Below, piece by piece: positions 10,867-17,289 of a DNA stretch of 64,000 nucleotides; positions within the stretch are counted from its first letter, which is position 1, and every line of letters starts with the position of its first letter. The stretch spans positions 2,914,001-2,978,000 of the forward strand of contig NZ_CP113977.2 of NCBI RefSeq assembly GCF_026870175.2. Direction: 5' to 3'. Origin of the DNA: Flavobacterium aestivum. Its GTDB lineage: Bacteria > Bacteroidota > Bacteroidia > Flavobacteriales > Flavobacteriaceae. A model generated the notes under the pieces. That model was not told the origin of the DNA, searched no databases, and saw only the letters and a list, made by a program, of their open reading frames with translations. A program made the position numbers and the translations under genes.

Positions 10867-12048
10867 TTAGATGTTTCTTTCGATAACAAATGCAGATGCA
10901 CCTCCACCGCCATTGCAAATTGCAGCAGCGCCATATTTAGCATTGTTTTGCTCTAATACGTTCAATAAAGTAACTATTATGCGCACTCCAGAGCATCCTA
11001 GAGGGTGACCTAAAGAAACAGCTCCTCCGTTAACATTAACCTTGTTATTGTCAAGTCCAAGTATTTTTGAATTGGCTAATCCAACTACAGAAAAAGCTTC
11101 GTTAAATTCGAAATAATCGATTTCGTCAAGAGTTAAGTTAGCCTTAGCTAATGCTCTTGGTATTGCTTTTGCGGGGCTTGTTGTAAACCATTTTGGTTCT
11201 TGAGCAGCGTCAGCATATCCTTTTATGTAAGCTAGAGGTTTTAAACCTAAACTAATGGCTTTTTCTTCGCTCATTAATACAACTGCTGCAGCACCATCAT
11301 TGATAGTTGAAGCATTTGCAGCTGTAACTGTTCCTTCTTTTGTGAATACTGCGCTTAAGTTTGGGATTTTTTCTAATGAAACATTAGTAAATTCTTCGTC
11401 TTTTGAAATAATAATTGGTTCACCTTTTCTTTGAGGAACCGCTACTGGAACAATTTCGTTGTCAAATTTACCTTGACTCCAAGCTGTAGCTGAACGCTCA
11501 TACGATTGGATTGCAAATTTATCCTGTTCTTCTCTAGTAATATTGTATTCTGTAGCACATAAGTCGGCAGAAACCCCCATTGCATTATTGTCATATGCAT
11601 CAGTTAGTCCGTCTTTTTGTAATCCGTCAACCATAGTGTTTGGACCAAACTTTGTGCCATTTCTTAAATTCATATAGTGTGGAATCATACTCATGTTTTC
11701 CATTCCTCCTGCAACTACAATTTCGGCATCTCCGCACTGAATGGCTTGAGCGCCTAGCATTACAGCTTTCATTCCTGAAGCGCAAACTTTATTAACTGTT
11801 GTGCAAGCTACTTCAACAGGAAGTCCTGCGTAAATTGCAGCTTGACGAGCTGGAGCTTGTCCTGTTCCGGCCTGTACTACATTACCCATAAAAACTTCGT
11901 CAACTAATTTTGGGTCTAATTGTATTTTGTCTAATGCTCCTTTAATTGCAGCAGCTCCTAATTTAGGTGCAGTAACTGTAGACAATCCTCCCATAAAACT
12001 GCCGATAGGTGTTCTAACTGCAGAAACGATAACAACTCTTTTGCTCAT
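10867..12048 (-). CDS. acetyl-CoA C-acetyltransferase (thiolase)
   Basis: Condenses two acetyl-CoA into acetoacetyl-CoA or runs the reverse thiolytic step of fatty-acid degradation. The 393-residue length is typical. Visible motifs are the acylated active-site cysteine in VNKVCASGMKAV near residue 88, NEAF, the histidine motif GGAVSLGHPLGCSG near residue 350, and the C-terminal second cysteine in CNGGGGASA. The ATG at 12046-12048 starts directly in the conserved first strand (SKRVVIVSAVRTPIG). No other beta-oxidation gene is adjacent, so a stand-alone AtoB-type biosynthetic or degradative role cannot be decided. A TAAATTTG -7-like box lies on the minus strand at 12074-12081, about 26 bp upstream of the start. 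Confidence 0.94.
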   Translation of the reverse strand: MSKRVVIVSAVRTPIGSFMGGLSTVTAPKLGAAAIKGALDKIQLDPKLVDEVFMGNVVQAGTGQAPARQAAIYAGLPVEVACTTVNKVCASGMKAVMLGAQAIQCGDAEIVVAGGMENMSMIPHYMNLRNGTKFGPNTMVDGLQKDGLTDAYDNNAMGVSADLCATEYNITREEQDKFAIQSYERSATAWSQGKFDNEIVPVAVPQRKGEPIIISKDEEFTNVSLEKIPNLSAVFTKEGTVTAANASTINDGAAAVVLMSEEKAISLGLKPLAYIKGYADAAQEPKWFTTSPAKAIPRALAKANLTLDEIDYFEFNEAFSVVGLANSKILGLDNNKVNVNGGAVSLGHPLGCSGVRIIVTLLNVLEQNNAKYGAAAICNGGGGASAFVIERNI

Positions 12049-12540
12049 GTTTATTATATGTTGATTTATATAGCAAATTTAAACTTTTTTTAGTATATTA
12101 AAATTATTCAAGGATTTAAATTAAGATATATTTAATTAATTAGTGTTTTATTCTTTGTTTTTAATTAAATCATTAAAAAGAGTTTATTTGTTAATGTTAC
12201 AATCCAAAGATGATTTGGGAATTAGTATTTGTTTTTGATTTTTAAGAAATGGTTAATTTGCCTGTTCTTTTGCATTCTTACTTTGATATTAATATATAAT
12301 CGTTTCAAATGCTTTCGAGATGAAGTTTGAAAATGAGTAGGAGTTTCTTTAATAAGTGAAGTTAAGGTTAATTGTTTTTTTAATCTCTCGCTAGCTATGA
12401 TTAAGCATAAATGAGTCGAATTTATTACATTTGAAGCATTGTTGCCTTTTTATGTGAGTTTTTTTATTAATTCTATGTGTTTGATAGTGAAGTATTTTTA
12501 AAAAAATATTAAAAAATATTAAAAAAAAGTGTCGAAATAC
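12049..12540. other. intergenic region between thiolase and the tRNA cluster
   Basis: About 490 bp of AT-rich DNA with no plausible gene. The 12074-12081 TAAATTTG box is probably the thiolase promoter; the rest shows only A/T runs near 12500-12530. Confidence 0.4.
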
Positions 12541-12571
12541 TTGTGAGAAGTCTAAAGATGTCTTAAATTTG
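12541..12571 (+). promoter_or_regulatory. promoter of the tRNA cluster
   Basis: TTG at 12541-12543, a 20-nt spacer, and an exact TAnnTTTG box (TAAATTTG, 12564-12571), the Bacteroidota housekeeping consensus. It is placed 47 bp upstream of tRNA-Ser. Confidence 0.65.
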
Positions 12572-12617
12572 CAACCGCAAAACAGGACACGTTTCCTAAA
12601 GAGTTTTGAAGGTTTTT

Positions 12618-12701
12618 GGAGAGGTGCCAGAGCGGTAATGGAGCAGATTGCTAATCTGTCGACGAGTAATCGTCGCCAGGGTTCGAGTCCCTGTCTCTCC
12701 G
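12618..12701 (+). tRNA. tRNA-Ser (GCT)
   Basis: 84-nt cloverleaf: acceptor GGAGAGG pairs with TCTCTCC, followed by discriminator G. Anticodon loop TTGCTAA gives anticodon GCT. A variable arm (CGACGAGTAATCGTCG) and the T-loop GTTCGAGTCC confirm a class II serine tRNA. CCA is not encoded. Confidence 0.96.
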
Positions 12702-12784
12702 CATATTTTCTTAATGTTAAGAATTTTAGCAAAATTCAAATACCAAGGGTATTTTCATAAAGGATATGTATAATATTGAATTTT

Positions 12785-12859
12785 CGGGGTGTAGCGTAGC
12801 CCGGTTATCGCGCCTGCTTTGGGAGCAGGAGGCCGCAGGTTCGAATCCTGCCACCCCGA
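12785..12859 (+). tRNA. tRNA-Pro (TGG)
   Basis: 75-nt cloverleaf: acceptor CGGGGTG pairs with CACCCCG plus discriminator A. Anticodon stem-loop CCTGC-TTTGGGA-GCAGG gives TGG. T-arm GGTTCGAATCC. CCA is not encoded. Confidence 0.96.
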
Positions 12860-12873
12860 CAAATTGAAATAAT

Positions 12874-12950
<77 letters not shown>

Positions 12951-12954
<4 letters not shown>

Positions 12955-12979
12955 ACCCACTGAATCCAGTGGGTTTTTT
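12951..12979 (+). terminator. phage-borne terminator behind tRNA-Arg
   Basis: AAAAACCCACTG / CAGTGGGTTTTTT hairpin with a 4-nt loop, directly after the tRNA. It starts inside the att core but most of it is phage DNA, and it replaces the host terminator now at 44192. Confidence 0.88.
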
Positions 12980-13083
12980 GCGTTTTATACTTTTTGTGTT
13001 TTTTATTTTCCTACTTTTACCACGATAAAACGAGCTTTTTTAAGAGAAAATCACAACTTTTTCACAACTCAACATTTTATATC

Positions 13084-14292
13084 ATGGTAATTGAAATTAA
13101 ATTATTGACGGCTAAAAAAGAAACTCCTGAAGGGTTTCCTTTGGCGGTGCAGATTGCGCATCAAAACAAACGTAAAACAAAAAACATTGCTTTTTGTAAA
13201 GAGAAACATTTTATTCAGGACGGGAAAACTATTTCTGAAAAGCATCCTGATTACGATGTTTTGGCGCCTATATTAATGGAGTTGAAAATTAGGGCACGCA
13301 AATTGATTCTTAATGGGTATAATGATGTTGAAAAAGTGTATCAAGAATTATTTGCGGTTGATTTTTCGCAAATTGGATTTATTGATTTTGCTGAAGGATT
13401 GATTGCTGAAATGAAAGATGTGGCTGAAAAAGTGGGTAAACATGATTTGAAGGCTAAAAATAAGCTGCTTGGAAATGTGCGATGTTATGAAAATGTGATC
13501 GCGCAATTTGAGAATTTTGGCAAAAACGTGACTTTGCAAAATTTGGATTATTCTATTTTAATGGCGTTTAAGAATTATAATACCGGTATAGGGAATTCTA
13601 AGGCTACGGTTCATTTGTATTTGCGAACTTTGCGGGCTATATATAATAAGGGAATCCTGAAGCATAAATTTGCAGATGAAAAGCCATTTACTGGGGTTTT
13701 TGATGGTTTAAAAACTCGCTCGTATGATTCTAAGAAAAAGTACTTGGATCGTGATGCTTTGGGGAAACTGGAGCAATTGGATTTAAAGAGTGCAAAACAA
13801 AAGTATGTAGATTTATTTTTGTTGCAGTTCTATTTTGGTGGCTGCGACTTGATAGATTTGTATTATCTTAAAAAAAGACAAATACGTAAAGGGCGCATTG
13901 TTTTTGATCGCACTAAAACAAATACTGGTACCCGAATTGATTTGAAAGTGCATCCGAAAGCTCAGGCTATTTTGGATAAATATACAGGTGAGGCTGATTG
14001 GTTGTTTCCTTGGAAAAAAGAAAATGAATCTTATATTACTTTTCGTGGAAACTACCAGCGGGATATTGTTTTAGTGCAAAAAGCTGAAAAAATTGAAGTG
14101 TCACCAGATGATGGAAATTTGGGTATAAAAGTGGCTCGCCATACTTTCGCGAATTTGGCAAAAACGCTGAATATTGATACTGATGTTATTCGTGAGTTAA
14201 TGGGGCACGAACGTGATGATGTTGATAATTATTATAAAGACAAGTATCCCGAAGCTGTTCGGGACAAAGCTCTATTTGATATTATTGGGTAA
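13084..14292 (+). CDS. int: tyrosine recombinase / phage integrase
   Basis: Site-specific recombinase expected to join attP and the tRNA-Arg attB. A 402-residue product starts at ATG 13084; a TTG at 12994 would add 30 residues that do not look like protein. Residues about 1-110 resemble the arm-type N-terminal domain, 110-220 the SAM-like core-binding domain, 225-402 the catalytic domain. Visible catalytic residues are a beta-hairpin lysine (DRTKT), Arg352 (ARHTF), His375 (LMGH) and the nucleophile Tyr384 (NYYKD), with the normal 9-residue His-Tyr distance. The usual first arginine is absent: the box reads FYFGGCDLIDLYYL (residues 249-262). The adjacent att site fits. Its 3' end overlaps the convergent next gene by 11 bp. 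Confidence 0.93.
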   Translation: MVIEIKLLTAKKETPEGFPLAVQIAHQNKRKTKNIAFCKEKHFIQDGKTISEKHPDYDVLAPILMELKIRARKLILNGYNDVEKVYQELFAVDFSQIGFIDFAEGLIAEMKDVAEKVGKHDLKAKNKLLGNVRCYENVIAQFENFGKNVTLQNLDYSILMAFKNYNTGIGNSKATVHLYLRTLRAIYNKGILKHKFADEKPFTGVFDGLKTRSYDSKKKYLDRDALGKLEQLDLKSAKQKYVDLFLLQFYFGGCDLIDLYYLKKRQIRKGRIVFDRTKTNTGTRIDLKVHPKAQAILDKYTGEADWLFPWKKENESYITFRGNYQRDIVLVQKAEKIEVSPDDGNLGIKVARHTFANLAKTLNIDTDVIRELMGHERDDVDNYYKDKYPEAVRDKALFDIIG

Positions 14293-14659
14293 TGAATGGG
14301 TTTTTAATTTCTCCAGTTTCTAAGGCTGCTTCATAGTCGATATAAACAGATGTGCCATAACCGCCGAATAAGGTGTAAATCTTATAGCCGCGGGTTGGGT
14401 TGCCGACTGATTTTATTTTAGAAACTACAACTTTGTTGTTTGATAAAAAAGAAGCAACGTGTATGTTTCCTTGTGTTAAAAAAGTAAATTCCTGTCCCAT
14501 CGGGTAGCCTATATTAATTGTGTCCCCAATTTTGATTAGATTACCTGATTTGGTTTGGTATTCTGTAAATTTCCCTTCTTCCTTGGTTTTGTTATAAATC
14601 GCTTTTTGTGCGCTGCAAAATGATGTTGCAAAAAATAGTGTTAGAATTAAATTTCTCAT
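14282..14659 (-). CDS. small secreted protein, possible lysogenic-conversion gene
   Basis: 125 residues with a clear signal peptide (MRNLILTLFFATSFCSAQK, cleavage probably after SAQ). The mature part is about 105 residues, beta-rich by eye, with Gly/Tyr-rich segments; no known family is recognised. It lies between integrase and repressor on the repressor strand, the position where temperate phages often carry genes expressed from the prophage. A function at the host envelope, such as blocking superinfection, is only an inference from location and signal peptide. It is probably cotranscribed with the repressor (36-bp gap). Confidence 0.65.
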   Translation of the reverse strand: MRNLILTLFFATSFCSAQKAIYNKTKEEGKFTEYQTKSGNLIKIGDTINIGYPMGQEFTFLTQGNIHVASFLSNNKVVVSKIKSVGNPTRGYKIYTLFGGYGTSVYIDYEAALETGEIKNPFITQ

Positions 14660-14695
14660 ATCTAAAGTTTTATTTCTTCAAATATAAGCTTTTTT

Positions 14696-15088
14696 CTATA
14701 AATTATTTTTGTGATTATGTTCGGCTGATTTTATGATGCTGATTTGTGTTTTTAGTAGCTCTATTATTTTTAATTGGTGGCTATAATCTTGTTTTTGATC
14801 TTTCAAAAGTTTGATAGTGTCCATTCTTACTTTTATTTCTTCTTCTATTTCAAGTATTTTTTTTCCATATCCGGTGGTTGTGGGTTTGTATTGTTCTCTT
14901 TCTTCATTTACAAAATCTACATTTTCGCTTTGTAGAATATTGTACAATAATTCTTTTTTCGATTCAGGTATTACTTCGCCTTTTTCGTAGTTTACAATGG
15001 TTTGTCTTGAAACCCCTATTTTTCCAGCTAATTCTGTCTGTGAGTAGCCTTTTTTCTTCCTTAATTCTTTAATATTCAAATCTTTCAT
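14696..15088 (-). CDS. XRE-family repressor, candidate CI-like lysogeny regulator
   Basis: 130-residue DNA-binding protein, probably the prophage repressor. Residues about 5-58 form a HTH_3 domain (LRKKKGYSQTELAGKIGVSR then QTIVNYEKGEVIP). The C-terminal half is a coiled-coil-like helix (EIEEEIKVRMDTIKLLKDQK) likely used for dimer or higher assembly. There is no LexA-type peptidase domain, so RecA-driven self-cleavage is not expected. I chose ATG 15086-15088; a longer frame to 15178 reads through operator DNA and is not protein-like. It is divergent from the early genes, and two 16-bp near-identical TGTA-N8-TACA sites lie in the shared 163-bp region, with a third inside the gene. Confidence 0.82.
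   Translation of the reverse strand: MKDLNIKELRKKKGYSQTELAGKIGVSRQTIVNYEKGEVIPESKKELLYNILQSENVDFVNEEREQYKPTTTGYGKKILEIEEEIKVRMDTIKLLKDQKQDYSHQLKIIELLKTQISIIKSAEHNHKNNL
14931..14946. promoter_or_regulatory. operator-like site inside the repressor gene
   Basis: TGTAGAATATTGTACA differs by one base from the intergenic site at 15162-15177. It lies in the repressor coding region (codons for LYNILQ), about 140 bp downstream of the start codon. A regulatory role, such as looping, is inferred from the match. Confidence 0.45.
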
Positions 15089-15132
15089 AGGTTCTTTTTT
15101 TTGTGGTAAAATACTTAAAACTGTGTTAAAAA

Positions 15133-15243
15133 TGTAAATTATTGTACAATTAATTTTAAAATGTAAAATATTGTACATAGATTTGTCTTGTCAAACAATG
15201 ATAGATTGTACATCAATTTATGTGCCAAACTTGACAAGTCAAG
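15133..15243. promoter_or_regulatory. lysogeny switch region with paired operators
   Basis: Between the divergent repressor and early genes there are TGTAAATTATTGTACA (15133-15148) and TGTAAAATATTGTACA (15162-15177), start-to-start 29 bp, about three helical turns. A half-site ATTGTACAT lies at 15205-15213. A separate perfect dyad CTTGAC-AA-GTCAAG is at 15230-15243, just before the early gene start. The layout matches a CI/Cro-type switch; which site serves which promoter is unknown. Confidence 0.6.
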
Positions 15244-15251
15244 ACAAAGAT

Positions 15252-15509
15252 ATGAAAAATACAATATTAATAGAGCCTGTGGATGAAGATATGGCATTGC
15301 TGGCTACTGCGGTACTGATTTTAAACAACTTCAAGAAGATTGGTTTTGTTAAACGTGAATATTTTGTGGAGCTGATTATGGATGTTGATAAATCATATCA
15401 TACACTGCCCGGTATGCAAAAGTTGAACAATTTTTGGGCTGGACGTGTGAAAGATGCTGAATTGAATAAGGATTTAGTGAAAATTTTTGAAGGGTTAAAA
15501 ACATCGTAA
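15252..15509 (+). CDS. small early phage protein, first gene of the rightward early operon
   Basis: 85 residues from ATG 15252; an upstream in-frame start at 15171 would place coding sequence across the operator sites and is rejected. No family recognised. It is mostly helical, acidic at the N-terminus (EPVDEDMALLATAVLIL), with a basic and aromatic middle. Being first after the switch, it is where a Cro-like or anti-repressor protein is often found, but no HTH is convincing. The next gene begins 3 bp after its stop. Confidence 0.6.
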   Translation: MKNTILIEPVDEDMALLATAVLILNNFKKIGFVKREYFVELIMDVDKSYHTLPGMQKLNNFWAGRVKDAELNKDLVKIFEGLKTS

Positions 15510-15511
15510 TT

Positions 15512-15823
15512 ATGAAGCAAAATACTTATATCAACGCTAGTGATTTTATTGAATCCTTGCAATCTATGGGTTTGATTATTGTTTCGGCTCGTGAGTTTGA
15601 GGCTTCAAAAGATTTGGATCGCAAACGAATGATGCGTAAAAAAGCGCTCTCCTTAAAGGAAATTGTGGATTTCAAATTACTTCCGCTTAAAAGTAAAAAA
15701 GGGGTTGAAAGTTGGATTTCTAGGGGTAAGATTAAGTCTGATGAAATTTTTCAAGAACAAACGGGTCAAAAAAGAATAATGGTGTTAACATCTGCAATTA
15801 AAAGACTTGGATATGGTGATTAG
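15512..15823 (+). CDS. small early protein, possible winged-helix/excisionase-like DNA-binding protein
   Basis: 103 residues, strongly basic. The segment SLKEIVDFKLLPLKSKKGVE then SWISRGKIKSDEI resembles the helix-turn-helix plus wing pattern of MerR/excisionase-like proteins, where a short HTH is followed by a W-x-x-x-G-K-I strand. It is only a pattern resemblance; no family is firmly recognised. The position two genes after the lysogeny switch and near the integrase would suit an excisionase or early regulator. It starts 3 bp after the previous gene and overlaps the next short ORF by 11 bp, as expected within one operon. Confidence 0.55.
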   Translation: MKQNTYINASDFIESLQSMGLIIVSAREFEASKDLDRKRMMRKKALSLKEIVDFKLLPLKSKKGVESWISRGKIKSDEIFQEQTGQKRIMVLTSAIKRLGYGD

Positions 15824-15962
15824 TCAAGATGAACAAAGAGAAATAAACGAAATCGAGGTAAAGGAACCTCGTGTTGTAGTATGTCAAGAGGATAAGTTGT
15901 GTTGTCCTGAGGCTTTTTTTGAAATGATTGAACAATGTAAATTATGTGGCCGATGTCTATAG
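15813..15962 (+). CDS. 49-residue cysteine-rich small protein
   Basis: Short ORF from ATG 15813, overlapping both neighbours (11 bp upstream, 19 bp downstream) in typical phage-operon fashion. The N-terminal half is acidic; the C-terminal half has six Cys, including a CKLCGRC ending and a CC pair, suggesting metal binding. Function unknown. Confidence 0.45.
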   Translation: MVISQDEQREINEIEVKEPRVVVCQEDKLCCPEAFFEMIEQCKLCGRCL

Positions 15963-16138
15963 ATGAAATAATGACTAGTGAAATTACCTTTTGGGTATTG
16001 TTTATTGCTGACGTTGTGTTGGGGTGTATCGTATTGCGCGGGTGTATTTGGTTTGTTGGATATCAGAGACAACGAAATAAGGTTTTTGCTGAAAGAGCTA
16101 AAAAGAGATTAGGGAATTTGAGTGATAATTTAATATAA
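15944..16138 (+). CDS. small membrane protein
   Basis: 64 residues with one long hydrophobic stretch (residues about 14-40, TFWVLFIADVVLGCIVLRGC, extending to WFVG) followed by a basic tail (RQRNKVFAERAKKR), so the N-terminus is probably outside and the tail cytoplasmic. An internal ATG at 15953 gives a protein three residues shorter and may be the true start. The gene overlaps the preceding ORF by 19 bp. No family recognised. Confidence 0.55.
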   Translation: MWPMSIDEIMTSEITFWVLFIADVVLGCIVLRGCIWFVGYQRQRNKVFAERAKKRLGNLSDNLI

Positions 16139-16156
16139 ATGTAAAATAATTGAATT

Positions 16157-16474
16157 ATGAAAATTTATCAAAATAATTTGTTTGTGTGGTTGCTGATTTG
16201 GGAAACCAATCCAAAAAAAAGAAACTTAAATAATAAAGTGACTTTTTATTCTGATGCTGAAATAAGAGTTGGAGATATAATTATTAGTAATCCGGGAGAT
16301 ACAAGTGTTTCTTCTTATGAAGTACTTGAAATTATTGAAAATAGAAAAGGAAATGTAAAAGGCAAAATTCATTATGCCTGTCTTGTGAAATGGTGTGTAA
16401 ATACGGTTCCTTTTTTTAAAGGAAAGGATTTGGAATTTACTGGTAAAGCTTTTGTAAAACTTGTTAATGGTTAA
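16157..16474 (+). CDS. hypothetical early phage protein
   Basis: 105 residues, unrecognised. It appears beta-rich, with a segment GDIIISNPGDTSVSSYEVLE and then KGKIHYACLVKW that could form a small barrel. No signal peptide or membrane span. It is the fifth gene of the early operon, 3 bp before the next gene. Confidence 0.6.
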   Translation: MKIYQNNLFVWLLIWETNPKKRNLNNKVTFYSDAEIRVGDIIISNPGDTSVSSYEVLEIIENRKGNVKGKIHYACLVKWCVNTVPFFKGKDLEFTGKAFVKLVNG

Positions 16475-16477
16475 AAT

Positions 16478-16774
16478 ATGAAAACAATCACTTTTGATAC
16501 AGTCCACGCGGAGAAATTGGAGTTAGCTATAAGTCTTGAATTTGGATGTAGGGTTTCTGAGATTGTAAGCCTTCGTGATTCATTGGTAAAGAAGGTGGTT
16601 GTTTTTATTTTGTCTAAAACTAAAAAATACGATGCGCGTGTTTTGGGGGCTAATTATCAGATTTCTTATTTGTATGTGCCAACGGTTATTACTGAAATGG
16701 AATATTTGATAAAAACGGTTCCTGGGTTTGAAATTAAAATTGAAAATGTTTATCAATTAATAGCTGAAAAATGA
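16478..16774 (+). CDS. hypothetical early phage protein
   Basis: 98 residues, unrecognised; mixed alpha/beta. It starts 3 bp after the preceding gene and overlaps the PcfK-like gene by 4 bp (ATGA), so it is translationally coupled to it and may act with the PcfK/PcfJ pair. Confidence 0.6.
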   Translation: MKTITFDTVHAEKLELAISLEFGCRVSEIVSLRDSLVKKVVVFILSKTKKYDARVLGANYQISYLYVPTVITEMEYLIKTVPGFEIKIENVYQLIAEK

Positions 16775-17289
16775 AAACATCAGAAGGATTTAAGGAAGTA
16801 ATTAAAAATTATCTTGAGAAACGAGCTATAGAAGATGAATTGTTTGCGGTTACTTATAAGAAGGAAAATAAAAGCCTTGATGAGTGCTGTAGTTATATTA
16901 TGGAGTGCGCTAAAAAAGGTGGTTGTGCTGGTTATTCGGATAATGAAGTTTTTGGTTGGGCGGTTCATTACTACGATGAAGATGATGTAAAAAATATCAA
17001 ATCCGTAAGTGGAAAAGTGATTGTGAATCATTCCGTGGAACTTTCGGCAGAAGATAAGGTTAAGGCTACTGAGCGAGGTATGGAACTAGCGATAGAAGAA
17101 GCGAAATGTGAAGCTAAAAAAAATCTAGCAGGAAAAGTAAAGCTTTCTGAAGAAGAGAGGCGAGAAGCGAAACAGGTTGCTTTTCAAAAAGTTGTTTCTG
17201 ATCAAAAAGAGAAACTGATCCTGAAAAAAACAAAGAAAAAAGAAGGTGTGATTGTGAATGAAGAAATAGATTTATTTAGCAGCTTATGA
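16771..17289 (+). CDS. PcfK-like protein
   Basis: 172 residues. The N-terminal 75 residues match the PcfK-like pattern as I know it: a helical start, then YIMECAKKGGCAGYSDNEVF and GWAVHYYDEDD. The C-terminal half is a highly charged Lys/Glu helix. PcfK was named from conjugative plasmid pCF10, but such proteins are common in Bacteroidota phages and elements, usually with PcfJ. The molecular role is not established. ATGA overlaps join it to both neighbours, and it sits directly before the PcfJ-like gene in the replication module. Confidence 0.75.
   Translation: MKTSEGFKEVIKNYLEKRAIEDELFAVTYKKENKSLDECCSYIMECAKKGGCAGYSDNEVFGWAVHYYDEDDVKNIKSVSGKVIVNHSVELSAEDKVKATERGMELAIEEAKCEAKKNLAGKVKLSEEERREAKQVAFQKVVSDQKEKLILKKTKKKEGVIVNEEIDLFSSL

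Noticed and set aside
12391..12760. ORFs of 113 and 63 residues crossing tRNA-Ser.
   Set aside because: They overlap a well-formed tRNA gene on either strand and show no protein-like composition.
12994..13083. Extended integrase start at TTG 12994.
   Set aside because: It would add 30 aromatic and basic residues directly after the terminator; ATG 13084 starts a normal domain.
15089..15178. Extended repressor start upstream of 15088.
   Set aside because: The added residues (MYNILHF...) are just a translation of operator DNA, as shown by the same letters LYNIL where the internal operator is translated.
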